Source: Clostridiales bacterium (GTDB lineage: Bacteria > Bacillota > Clostridia > Oscillospirales > Oscillospiraceae). From it: a DNA stretch of 33,712 nt. The notes under the pieces were generated by a model that was not told the origin of the DNA, searched no databases, and was given only the letters and a program-made list of their open reading frames with translations. Location of the stretch: NCBI GenBank assembly GCA_020859945.1, contig JAJBVG010000029.1, forward strand, positions 1-33,712, in the 5' to 3' direction. The translations under genes were made by a program, and so were the position numbers. Positions 15,764 to 24,500 of the stretch are shown piece after piece; the stretch's first letter is position 1, and each line of letters starts with the position of its first letter.

Positions 15764-17560
15764 TTACGCATTCGCCGCAAGCTCTTCTTCCGAGAGCTGC
15801 GACAGGGCGATCTGCTGGTAGACAGAGCAATTCTCCATCAGTTCTTCGTGGGTGCCAATTCCGGCAACTGCGCCGTTGTCCAGCACCACGATCTTGTCCG
15901 CATTGCGGATGGTGCCAATACGCTGCGCCACGATCAGGCAGGTCGTCCCCTGCAAATCTGTCTTAATTCTCTGCCGCAAAATGCGGTCGGTCTTGTAGTC
16001 CAGCGCCGAGAAGGAGTCGTCGAAAATCAGAATCTCCGGCTTTCTGGCGATGGCTCTTGCAATCGACAGTCGCTGCTTTTGGCCGCCGGAGACGTTGGAA
16101 CCGCTCTGGGCGATCCAGCCGTCCTTTCCGCCGTCCATCGTCTGAACGAACTCTGTGGCCTGGGCGATGTCCAGGGCGTCGTCCACGTCGGCGTCGGTCA
16201 GCGTGTGTCCGCTCTTGCCAAAGGTGACGTTGCCCTCCACGGTGTTGGCAAACAGCGTCGCTTTCTGGGGAATGTAGCCGATTTTGTCGTAAAGGGTCTC
16301 AAAGCTATAGCTGGAAACGTCCTTGCCATCCAACAAAACGGTTCCTTCTGTCACATCATAGAGCCTCGCGGCAAGGCCGGCCAAAGTGGACTTGCCGGAG
16401 CCGGTGGCGCCGATAAAGGCCACGGTCTCGCCCTTCTTTGCCGAGAAGGAGATGTGTTTCAGGCAGTCCTCAGAGGCGTCGGGGTAACGGAAGGACACAT
16501 CCCGGAATTCGATGCTTCCGGTTTCCTCAGCGGTCGTCTCCGTCCCTTCCTGCACGGCGATGTCACAGTCGATGACCTCGTTGATACGTCTCGCGGACAC
16601 CTGCGCGCGGGGCAGCATCATGAAAATCATCAGCAGCATCACGAAGGACATGATCACGTACAGGGCGTAGGAACTGAACGAAACGACTTCGCCCAGCATG
16701 ACCGAGCGTTCAGAGGCGGCAGCCATGATTTCTTCCGTGGTGCCGGTTACAGGGATATTGATGGCGTTGATGAGCCAGGCGCCCACATAATAGATGGCGA
16801 CGCTCACACTGCTCTGAACGAACATCATAATGGGAGACAGGAAGGCCATTCCCCTGCCAGTGAACAGCTGGGTTCGCATCAGGTTGTCATTGGCCGTTTC
16901 AAATTTGTCCTCCTGGTATTGCTCTGCGTTAAAGGCCCGGACAACCCGGATACCGCTCAGGTTCTCATCGGTGAGCCGGTTCACGTCATCAATTTGCCGC
17001 TGCACAATGCGGAACTTGGGGATCATGATCGCCAGCAGGACGACAAGGGAGACCACAACAATGGCTACCGCCGCAGCCACCACAGCGGAGAGCTGCCAGC
17101 TCTTGCCGACGATTTTAATGATGGCCCAAATCGCCATGATGGGCGCACGGAGCATCATTTGCAGTCCCATTGCGATGATCATCTGAATCTGGGTGATATC
17201 ATTGGTGGTACGGGTGATCAGGCTGGCGGTGGAGAACTGCTTGATTTCGCCGCTGCCCATCGCCGCCACCTTGTTGAACAGCTTTGCCCGGACGTCATAG
17301 GAGAAGTCCGCCGCGATCATGGCCGCCAGATAGCCGACCACCACTGTCAGCAGGGCGCTGCAAAGGGCACAGCCCAACATATTCCCACCGGCAACGAAGT
17401 ATTGCGACAAATCCGTGACCTCGCTGCTGATGAGCACCGTGATTTCCGCCGTGTAGTCTGGCAGGCGCAAATCGAAATAAACTTGGCCACAGACCAGCAG
17501 CACGCACAAAAGCGCCAGCCACCGGTCTTTGGTCTTCATATTACTGAAAATATGAATCAT
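15764..17560 (-). CDS. ABC exporter subunit with degenerate catalytic site
   Basis: This 598-residue half-transporter has six membrane segments and an ATPase domain: Walker A GATGSGKST, signature VSGGQKQRL and Walker B ILIFDDSFSALD. The catalytic Glu is Asp here, which is the classic degenerate site of heterodimeric exporters (BmrC/BmrD, TM287/288). The start at 17560 follows ACAGGAGGAA; the ATG at 17578 lacks such a site. It is the first gene of the operon and is read from two tandem modules at 17618-17853. Confidence 0.92.
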   Translation of the reverse strand: MIHIFSNMKTKDRWLALLCVLLVCGQVYFDLRLPDYTAEITVLISSEVTDLSQYFVAGGNMLGCALCSALLTVVVGYLAAMIAADFSYDVRAKLFNKVAAMGSGEIKQFSTASLITRTTNDITQIQMIIAMGLQMMLRAPIMAIWAIIKIVGKSWQLSAVVAAAVAIVVVSLVVLLAIMIPKFRIVQRQIDDVNRLTDENLSGIRVVRAFNAEQYQEDKFETANDNLMRTQLFTGRGMAFLSPIMMFVQSSVSVAIYYVGAWLINAINIPVTGTTEEIMAAASERSVMLGEVVSFSSYALYVIMSFVMLLMIFMMLPRAQVSARRINEVIDCDIAVQEGTETTAEETGSIEFRDVSFRYPDASEDCLKHISFSAKKGETVAFIGATGSGKSTLAGLAARLYDVTEGTVLLDGKDVSSYSFETLYDKIGYIPQKATLFANTVEGNVTFGKSGHTLTDADVDDALDIAQATEFVQTMDGGKDGWIAQSGSNVSGGQKQRLSIARAIARKPEILIFDDSFSALDYKTDRILRQRIKTDLQGTTCLIVAQRIGTIRNADKIVVLDNGAVAGIGTHEELMENCSVYQQIALSQLSEEELAANA

Positions 17561-17617
17561 AGAAATTCCTCCTGTCATAGAATGGATACGTTGCCGAAAT
17601 CCTTTCGGATGCCATGT

Positions 17618-17690
17618 GCGACATTTGTTGCACTGTCACTCTACCACGCTTTCTGCTAATTATCAAGCGTCAAATTACAACAAGTGTCGC
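17618..17690 (-). promoter_or_regulatory. TetR2-type operator/promoter/operator module 3 (proximal)
   Basis: On the minus strand, -35 TTGATA covers 17661-17666 and -10 TAGAGT covers 17638-17643, with a 17-bp spacer. The upstream operator ACAAGTGT (17680-17687, flanked by CGC) has its centre 17.5 bp from the -35 box; the downstream operator ACATTTGT (17621-17628) has its centre 13.5 bp past the -10 box. It drives the exporter genes. Confidence 0.82.
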
Positions 17691-17780
17691 ATGATGGCAT
17701 GTGGTTTCTTTCCATTAAGGAAACCCACTGTAACCATTTTTGCGTACCACAAGGAAAGCAACACAAAAATGAACGCTTTT

Positions 17781-17853
17781 GCGACATCTGTTGTATTATC
17801 ACTCTAGCACTTTCAGTGCTAATTATCAAGCAACAATTTAAAACATGTGTCGC
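17781..17853 (-). promoter_or_regulatory. TetR2-type operator/promoter/operator module 4 (distal duplicate)
   Basis: A second minus-strand module has -35 TTGATA at 17824-17829, -10 TAGAGT at 17801-17806 and a 17-bp spacer. Its operators are at 17843-17850 (centre 17.5 bp from -35) and 17784-17791 (13.5 bp from -10). Spacings and the TTGATAATTAGCA core match module 3, so it is a duplication. The 90 bases between modules hold no supported gene. Confidence 0.78.
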
Positions 17854-17869
17854 ATAAAGCAAAATCTTC

Positions 17870-17898
17870 TTGCTATCTTGCGACATCTGTTGTATAAT
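17870..17898 (+). promoter_or_regulatory. promoter of tetR2 with one operator
   Basis: The plus-strand promoter has -35 TTGCTA (17870-17875) and -10 TATAAT (17893-17898) with a 17-bp spacer. The operator GCGACATCTGTTGT (17880-17893) lies in the spacer, so TetR2 is probably autorepressed. Confidence 0.82.
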
Positions 17899-17958
17899 AT
17901 ATTCATTGAGATAGGGCCATAAATTCTGTTTCCTATGCGCCCAGGAGGGGATATACCA

Positions 17959-18519
17959 ATGAAAAAGCAGCCGGAAATCACGGATGCCACAAGAGAGTCC
18001 TTTGTCAATGCGTTTTTTCAGTTGGCAAAGACGAAGAGCATCAACCGAATCACCATCCGGGAAATCACAACTCTTGCCGGATACAACCGCACGACCTTTT
18101 ACCGTTACTTTGAGGATGTCTATGCGCTGGTGGAATACGCCGAGGATGAGTTCTTGAAAAGTGTGCGAACTGCGTTAGAAGCCCACGGCGCAGCGGAATC
18201 TATCAGCGATGATAAATTTTTTGAGGTCATCATCAACAGTTTTCACGAAAACAAAGAACGCATCTCTATCCTGGTGTCAGAACAAAACCGCTCTCATTTT
18301 TTGAGGAAAATCAAGGAAGCCATCACGAGCCATGTGGATCAGGAGCACAACGTAACGCCCAAAAAGCGAATCATTATGGATATTTATTTCTATGGGATTT
18401 TCCACGCCATCTCCACCAACCTGCAAAGCAAAAACGCTTTGTCGGATGAAGACCTGATGGACGTTATCAAGGCCATGTTCAACAGCTGGTATCGGCCTGA
18501 GATGACACGAGAAGCATGA
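17959..18519 (+). CDS. TetR/AcrR-family regulator (TetR2), candidate master regulator
   Basis: The 186-residue protein has a TetR helix-turn-helix at about residues 27-50, with TIREITTLAGYNRTTFYRYF. A variable C-terminal ligand domain follows. The start at 17959 has AGGAGGGG upstream. The gene sits between the exporter operon it faces and the GT8 operon, and its own promoter carries the operator. The same operator type recurs at 236-311, 6000-6074 and 18627-18708. This suggests it senses a compound and releases the whole set. The ligand is unknown. Confidence 0.9.
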   Translation: MKKQPEITDATRESFVNAFFQLAKTKSINRITIREITTLAGYNRTTFYRYFEDVYALVEYAEDEFLKSVRTALEAHGAAESISDDKFFEVIINSFHENKERISILVSEQNRSHFLRKIKEAITSHVDQEHNVTPKKRIIMDIYFYGIFHAISTNLQSKNALSDEDLMDVIKAMFNSWYRPEMTREA

Positions 18520-18626
18520 CTTCCCTTTTGCGGGGCCACTTCCGCTGCGGATTTGGTCTCGCTTTCTTTTTGGCACATTCTTTCCAGATTTAGGGGTGCA
18601 AATTAGGAGGAGAATACGGAGTTATA
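18520..18626. other. intergenic stretch between tetR2 and module 5
   Basis: Only a weak GC-rich hairpin (around 18537-18556, TTGCGGGG and CCGCTGCGG) is seen. No gene is supported. It may end the tetR2 transcript. Confidence 0.4.
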
Positions 18627-18708
18627 CGACACTTGTCTGATTTTGTCCCTTGATGAACTTCACGCAAGCGGGTATAATATAAATCGTGCGATATGTGTCG
18701 CACGATTT
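18627..18708 (+). promoter_or_regulatory. TetR2-type operator/promoter/operator module 5
   Basis: The promoter has -35 TTGATG (18650-18655), a 17-bp spacer and -10 TATAAT (18673-18678). The upstream operator ACACTTGT (18629-18636) has its centre 17.5 bp from the -35 box. The downstream operator has 11-bp perfect arms (AAATCGTGCGA and TCGCACGATTT, 18681-18708), the strongest palindrome of the set; its centre is 16.5 bp past -10. It drives the GT8 operon. The TTGATGAAC and GGTATAAT parts are the same as in module 1. Confidence 0.85.
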
Positions 18709-18762
18709 ATTGCTCCTGCCAGGGAAACATACTTGGATGGAGCAGGCAGAGGGAACACAGCC

Positions 18763-19632
18763 ATGATGGAACACGACAACCAATCGGAAAGCGGCGTCAA
18801 CGTCCTGTACTGTGGGGACAGAAACATCGAGGACGGTCTGATTCTGTCTGTCCTGTCGTTGCTCAAACACACAGCGGAGCCGCTGCATATCTTCGTGATG
18901 ACGATGGCGCTGACTTTGGATGAGCAGGAAATTTTACCTGTCACCCAAGGGACCATTCAATATCTGGATGGCTATGTCAAACAGAAAAACAAGGATAACT
19001 CCGTCACACGCATCGACGCAACCAGTCTGTTTCAGGCGGAGCCGCCCACGGCCAACCTGGGCACCCGCTTCACCCCCTGCTGTATGCTGCGGCTGTATGC
19101 CGACCAGGTGCCGGAGCTGCCGGAGCGCATCCTGTATTTGGACAACGACGTGTTGTGCCGGGGGGACTACAGCGCGTTCTATCACCAGAACATGGAGGGG
19201 TGTGAGCTGGCGGGCGTGCTGGACTACTACGGCAAGTGGTTCTTCCGAAACCGTTTGTTCCACATGGATTACCTCAACTCCGGTGTGCTGCTGCTGAACC
19301 TGAGACAGATTCGGGAGACCGGCCTGTTCGCCAGATGCCGGGTCATGTGTCGTGACAAACAGATGTTCATGCCGGATCAATCCGCCATCAACAAGCTGGC
19401 CCAGTCCAAAAAGCGCTTGGAACGGGCCTACAACGAGCAGCGGAAGCTGCATCAAAACACCGTTTTTCAACATTTCACCACCAGCTTTCGCTTTTTCCCC
19501 TGGGTACACACCCTGACGGTAAAGCCCTGGCAAATCGAACAGGTACACCAAAAGCTGAAGCTGCATGAATACGATGACATCTTCCAGGAGTATACTGATG
19601 TCACCACCGCCATGAAAGGATACTTGCTATGA
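18763..19632 (+). CDS. glycosyltransferase family 8 protein (first)
   Basis: The 289-residue protein has a GT-A fold of the GT8 family: a nucleotide-sugar fold opening with VNVLYCGDRNIEDGLI, the metal-binding D127-N128-D129 (LYLDNDVLC), and a YLNSGVLLLNL segment. The usual C-terminal HxxGxxKPW is present only as HFTTSFRFFPW and KPW, so it is a somewhat divergent member. The true start is near 18763, because transcription begins about 18685; an AGAGGGA site lies upstream. It overlaps the next gene by 4 bases. The sugar and acceptor are unknown. Confidence 0.85.
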   Translation: MMEHDNQSESGVNVLYCGDRNIEDGLILSVLSLLKHTAEPLHIFVMTMALTLDEQEILPVTQGTIQYLDGYVKQKNKDNSVTRIDATSLFQAEPPTANLGTRFTPCCMLRLYADQVPELPERILYLDNDVLCRGDYSAFYHQNMEGCELAGVLDYYGKWFFRNRLFHMDYLNSGVLLLNLRQIRETGLFARCRVMCRDKQMFMPDQSAINKLAQSKKRLERAYNEQRKLHQNTVFQHFTTSFRFFPWVHTLTVKPWQIEQVHQKLKLHEYDDIFQEYTDVTTAMKGYLL

Positions 19633-20630
19633 AGCAGGATGAAATTCCAATCTTTTTCACCGTAGACGAGAGCTATGCCCCCTATCTGGACTGTGCAATT
19701 CGCTCCATGATGGAAAATGCGTCCAAATCCCACACGTATCAAATCATCGTCCTCCATGAGGACTTGACTGCGGAGAGCCAGGAAAAGCTTTCAGCCACTG
19801 TAAAGCCTCCCTTCCAGATACGCTTTCTTGAGATGCAGGGAGCGAAGCGGAAGTACCGCTTGACGGTAAAGGACAAACTGGCAGGCATCACAGACCGAGC
19901 CGAGAATAGATTGCGGTGCGATTACTTTACACTAACAATCTATTTTCGGCTCTTTATTGCCGATTTGTTCCCCGAATACGACAAGGGGATTTATCTGGAC
20001 AGCGATATTGTGGTGCCGGGTGACATCTCCCAGCTGTTCCAAACCGAGCTGGGAGACAACATCATCGCCGCCTGCCCTGACCGCTCCATCACCCCGGTGC
20101 CTGAACTGGTGGAGTATGTGGAGCAGGCTGTGGGCGTTCCCATCGACCAGTATATCAATTCCGGTATCCTGGTGATGAACCTGAAAAAAATGCGGGAGGT
20201 GGGCTTCTCCGGGCATTTCCTCCACCTGCTCCAAACCTATCACTTTGACTGCCTCGCCCCGGACCAGGATTATTTCAACGCCATGTGCAGCGGAAAAATC
20301 GTCTACCTGGACGAGAACTGGGACGCCATGCCGCCGGAGGGCGGGGGAACAGGCGCGGAATTGGAGCATCCCAACCTGATCCACTATAACCTGTTCCAAA
20401 AGCCCTGGTGCTATGACAACATCCCGTATGCGGACTACTTCTGGCGCTATGCAGAAGGTTCCCCCTTCTATGGGGACATCGTGCGGCACAAGGAGACTTA
20501 TTCTGAGGAGCAGAAGCTGTCTGACCGCACCTGCCTGGGCAACATGGTGCGCAAGGGACCGGAGGTGTGCAAACAGCCCATCACCTTCCGCAAGATGAAC
20601 GAAAAAGGAGAGCGGATTCGTGTATGTTGA
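19629..20630 (+). CDS. glycosyltransferase family 8 protein (second)
   Basis: The 333-residue GT8 protein has the nucleotide-sugar start IPIFFTVDESYAPYLD, the D124-S125-D126 metal motif and the C-terminal HYNLFQKPW signature. It is typical of LgtC-like bacterial glycosyltransferases. A segment at about residues 69-81 (QGAKRKYRLTVKDK) is encoded by a copy of the dispersed hairpin repeat also seen at 25874; family members usually have ordinary sequence there. It follows the first GT8 with a 4-base overlap, so the two probably act on the same glycan or glycolipid. Confidence 0.88.
   Translation: MKQDEIPIFFTVDESYAPYLDCAIRSMMENASKSHTYQIIVLHEDLTAESQEKLSATVKPPFQIRFLEMQGAKRKYRLTVKDKLAGITDRAENRLRCDYFTLTIYFRLFIADLFPEYDKGIYLDSDIVVPGDISQLFQTELGDNIIAACPDRSITPVPELVEYVEQAVGVPIDQYINSGILVMNLKKMREVGFSGHFLHLLQTYHFDCLAPDQDYFNAMCSGKIVYLDENWDAMPPEGGGTGAELEHPNLIHYNLFQKPWCYDNIPYADYFWRYAEGSPFYGDIVRHKETYSEEQKLSDRTCLGNMVRKGPEVCKQPITFRKMNEKGERIRVC
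19835..19870 (+). repeat. dispersed repeat copy 2, inside a GT8 gene
   Basis: GCAGGGAGCGAAGCGGAAGT followed by ACCGCTTGACGGTAAAG is a near-copy of the repeat at 25874-25910. AAGCGG and CCGCTT form a 6-bp stem around AAGTA. The frame stays open. Confidence 0.7.
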
Positions 20631-21496
20631 TCGGAGGCAACAAAGAGCAGGTAGTGGCCAATATGCGTGCCGCCACAGAGCGCGGTGACCTGAACTGCAA
20701 AGTAGAGGTGGATGACCCTGATTTGTCCAAAGAGGAACAGGACGCCATCACCCAGCATTTTCTGGACAACTACAAGACCTTTGGCTATCGGTTCTGCAAC
20801 GTCTGCGCCAGAGCGCTGACGGACACCACCACCAGATACCTGAACCGAAGCACCAAAATCGAGGGGCTGGAAAACCTGGCCGAGGTTCACGGCGGCGTCA
20901 TCGTGACCAGCAACCACTTCAGCCCGCTGGATAACACAGCGGTGCGCAGCGCCATCAACAAGGCGGGCTGGAGGCGGCTCTTCATGGTCAGCCAGGAGAC
21001 GAACCTGGCCATGAAGGGGTGGATCGGCTTTTTGATGAATCACGAGGACATCATCCCTCTGGCCAACAACACCACCTATCTCCGCAAGCACTTTGGCCCC
21101 ATGCTCCACGAGCGGCTGGCACAGGGGCACGCCGTGTTGATTTATCCAGAGCAGGAGATGTGGTTCCACTACCGGAAACCCAGGCCGCCCAAGCGGGGCG
21201 CCTACTACTACGCCGCCGTCAACCGTGTTCCCGTAGTCTCCTTCTTTGTAGAGATCCGGGACTTACCGGGACAGGAGAACGACCAGTTCCACAAGACCCG
21301 GTATGTCATGCACATTCTCCCGCCCATCTACCCCGACCCAGCCAAAAGTGACCGGGAAAACAGCGAGGAAATGATGGCGCAGGACTACCGTCAGAAGGTG
21401 GCCGCCTATGAACGGGCTTACGGAAAAAAACTGACCTATGACTTTGACGAGAGCGACATTGCCGGTTGGATTCCGCAGCCGCCCAAGGGCGAATAG
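20624..21496 (+). CDS. PlsC-type (lyso)phospholipid acyltransferase
   Basis: The 290-residue protein has the catalytic NHFSPLD block (H98-x4-D103) of 1-acyl-glycerol-3-phosphate-type acyltransferases, and the downstream YPEQEMW segment. The start at 20624 has AAAGGAG 13 bases upstream and overlaps the end of the second GT8 gene. It resembles the minus-strand gene at 26062 in the YPEQ-W region. Its presence after two GT8 genes suggests that the operon modifies a glycolipid or lipid-linked glycan. Confidence 0.85.
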   Translation: MLIGGNKEQVVANMRAATERGDLNCKVEVDDPDLSKEEQDAITQHFLDNYKTFGYRFCNVCARALTDTTTRYLNRSTKIEGLENLAEVHGGVIVTSNHFSPLDNTAVRSAINKAGWRRLFMVSQETNLAMKGWIGFLMNHEDIIPLANNTTYLRKHFGPMLHERLAQGHAVLIYPEQEMWFHYRKPRPPKRGAYYYAAVNRVPVVSFFVEIRDLPGQENDQFHKTRYVMHILPPIYPDPAKSDRENSEEMMAQDYRQKVAAYERAYGKKLTYDFDESDIAGWIPQPPKGE

Positions 21497-21520
21497 CCCG
21501 CACAGAAAGGAAGTGTCGTT

Positions 21521-24500
21521 GTGGAAGAGACAGGCAAAACCCTTCGGCTTGGAATCGACGTTGGCTCCACAACCGTCAAAGTGGTCGTCACCGACCCGAA
21601 AACCGGGCAAATGCTCCACGCACGCTACGTGCGGCACAATGCCAGGCAACAGGTGACAGTGGAAAGTCTGCTTCGGGAGGCGGCGGAACAATTCCCCACG
21701 GCGCGGTTCCGGGCGGCGGTCTGCGGCTCCGGCGGCAGGCCGATTGCGCAAAAGCTGGGGGTCCCTTACATACAGGAGGTTGTGGCCAATTCCGCCGCTG
21801 TTCGGGCGCTGTACCCCAATGTGAAAACTGCCGTGGAGTTGGGCGGACAGGACGCAAAGGTCATATTCTTCTACTACGACGAACAAAAGGGGCAGCTCCA
21901 AACCTCGGATATGCGGATGAACGGCAGCTGTGCTGGGGGCACCGGTGCATTTATTGACGAGGTGGCGGCGCTGCTGAACGTGGAGCCGGAGCAGTTTGAA
22001 GCTCTGGCGGAGCAGGGCCGCACGGTTTACGACATCTCCGGCAGGTGCGGCGTGTTCGCCAAGACGGACATCCAGCCGCTGCTCCTCTCAGGAGCCAGGA
22101 AGGAGGACATCGCCCTGTCTACCTTCCACGCCATCGTGAAGCAGACCATCGGCGGACTTGCCCAGGGGCTGGAGCTGACAGCCCCTATCATTTTTGAAGG
22201 CGGACCGTTGACCTTCCACCCTACCCTGGTGCGGGTGTTCGCGGAGCGGCTGCACCTGACGGAAAACGACATTGTCCGCCCGGAACACCCGGAAACCATC
22301 GTGGCCTACGGCACAGCCATCGCCATCGACCAGCTGTTTCCCAACGAGGAGGACACCGCCACTCTGGAGGAGCTGTTGGCACGGCTGGCACAGTCAGAGG
22401 AAGTGCTTCATTCAGACGAGGACATACAGAAGCCCTTCTTCCCTTCCTTGGAAGCACAGCGGACCTTTCAGGCGCGGCATGACCGGGAGCTGAAAGACCT
22501 GTGCCAGCCAACGCCGGTGAACGGGGAGCTGCGGGTCTGGCTGGGCATCGACTCCGGCAGCACCACCTCCAAGTTCGTCCTGCTGGATGAGGAAGAGCGG
22601 GTCATTGACCGGTTCTATGCAAACAACAAGGGAGAGCCTTTGCTGGTGGTGCGGGACGGCCTGAACGCCCTCAAGCGGAAGTATGACGCCCAGGGCGTCA
22701 AGCTGACTGTTCTGGGTCTTGGCACCACCGGCTACGGTGAGCAGCTGCTGGCCCAGGCATTTGGCGCGGACTACCACACCGTAGAGACCGTGGCCCACGC
22801 CATGGGCTGCACCCAGTATTACCCAGAGGCCACCTTCCTGCTGGACATCGGCGGCCAGGACATGAAAGCCATCTGGCTGGAGGACGGCATCATCACCAAC
22901 ATCATGCTGAACGAAGCCTGTTCCTCTGGGTGCGGCTCCTTTCTGGAAAATTTCGCGGTGAACCTGAACCTCCCCGTGGAGGAGATCGCGGAGGCGGCGT
23001 TCCGCTCGAAGGCCCCGGCCCATCTGGGCAGCCGCTGCACCGTGTTTATGAACAGCACCATCATCAACGAGCAGCGGCAGGGCAAAGGCCCGGACGATAT
23101 TATGGCGGGGCTGTGCCGCTCCATCATTGAGAACGTGTTCACCAAGGTGGTGCGCATCTCCAACACCGCCCAGCTGGGGGACTGCATTGTGGTGCAGGGC
23201 GGCACCTTCCGCAACCGGGCGGTGCTGCGGGCGCTGGAGGAATATCTGGGCGCAGAGGTGAAGCTGGCCCCCTACCCCGGCGAAATGGGGGCCATCGGCG
23301 CAGCCCTGGCAGTGAAGCGGCAGGTGGCGGAATCCGGCTATCAGAACGGCAGCTCGTCCTCCTTCATCGGCTTTGACGCGGTGGAACACTTTACCTACGA
23401 GACGCAGACCGGCGTTCCCTGTCTGGGCTGCGGCAACCGGTGCAGCCGCACCATCGTTCGCTTCTCCACAGGAAAGCAATGGATCTCCGGCAACCGGTGT
23501 GAAAAGGGGGCGGCGGAGGCGCAGGACAGCTCCGCGCCGGAGAAACCGGCAAAGGAAAAACCGGCAGACTTGTTTGCGGAGCGGGAGAAGCTGCTGTTTC
23601 AGGACTACCCTTATCAGCAGGCCGCCCCGGACAGGGGCGAGGTCGTTGGCCTGCCCAGGGTGCTGGAGTTCTGGGACAGTATGCCCTTCTGGAGCACCTT
23701 CTTCCGGGCGCTGGGCTACCGGGTGAAATTTTCCCACAAAAGCTCCCGCAAACTGTATGAGCAGGGGCTGCAATATGTGGCCTCCGACACGGTCTGTTTC
23801 CCGGCCAAACTGGTACACGGTCACATCATGGATTTGGCTCAGGCGGGGGTCGACCGCATCTTTTTCCCCTATGTAATGCACATGCCCCCGGAGGGGGTGG
23901 ACAAGCTCAGCCCCTATGTCTGCTCCGTCCTCCAGGGCTATCCCATGGTGGTGCGCAACTCCCAGGACCCGGCACGAGGCGGGAAGGTCATCTTTGATAC
24001 CCCTGTCTTTCACTGGTTCGCAGAGAAGGACCGGAAGAAGCAGATTTGCCGCTACGCGGTGGAGACGTTGGGCACTACCAAAGGAGAGGCCGAGTCCGCC
24101 TTCCGGGACGGCGAACAGGCGCTGCTCACCTTCCGCAGTATCCTGGCCGAGCGGGGCGAGGAAGTGCTGCGCCAGGTGCATGAAAACGGCTCCTATGCGG
24201 TGGTGCTGGCCGGGCGGCCCTACCACACCGACCCCTTCATCTGCCACGACATCTTCAAGCGGTTCGAAGAGCGGGGCGTACCGGTGCTGACCGTGGACAG
24301 CCTGCCCCATCTCAGTGAGCAGGATTTGAAAAACACCACCATCGAAATCACCAACAACTTCCACACCCGGATGCTGGAGGGCGCGATGGTAGCGGCGAAA
24401 GACCCAGCACTGGAGTACGTGCAGATCGTCAGCTTCGGCTGCGGCCACGACGCCATTTTGTCCGACGAAATCAGCCGCATTCTCACCGAGAGCGGCAATA

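Noticed and set aside
13961..17659. 1232-codon plus-strand open frame opposite the ABC genes
   Set aside because: It is antisense to two clear ABC transporter genes; His/Asp/Gln/Gly-rich composition is typical of a shadow of GC-rich coding sequence.
17656..17886. Minus-strand open frame across the duplicated promoters
   Set aside because: It covers operators and promoters, has no ribosome binding site and no protein-like pattern.
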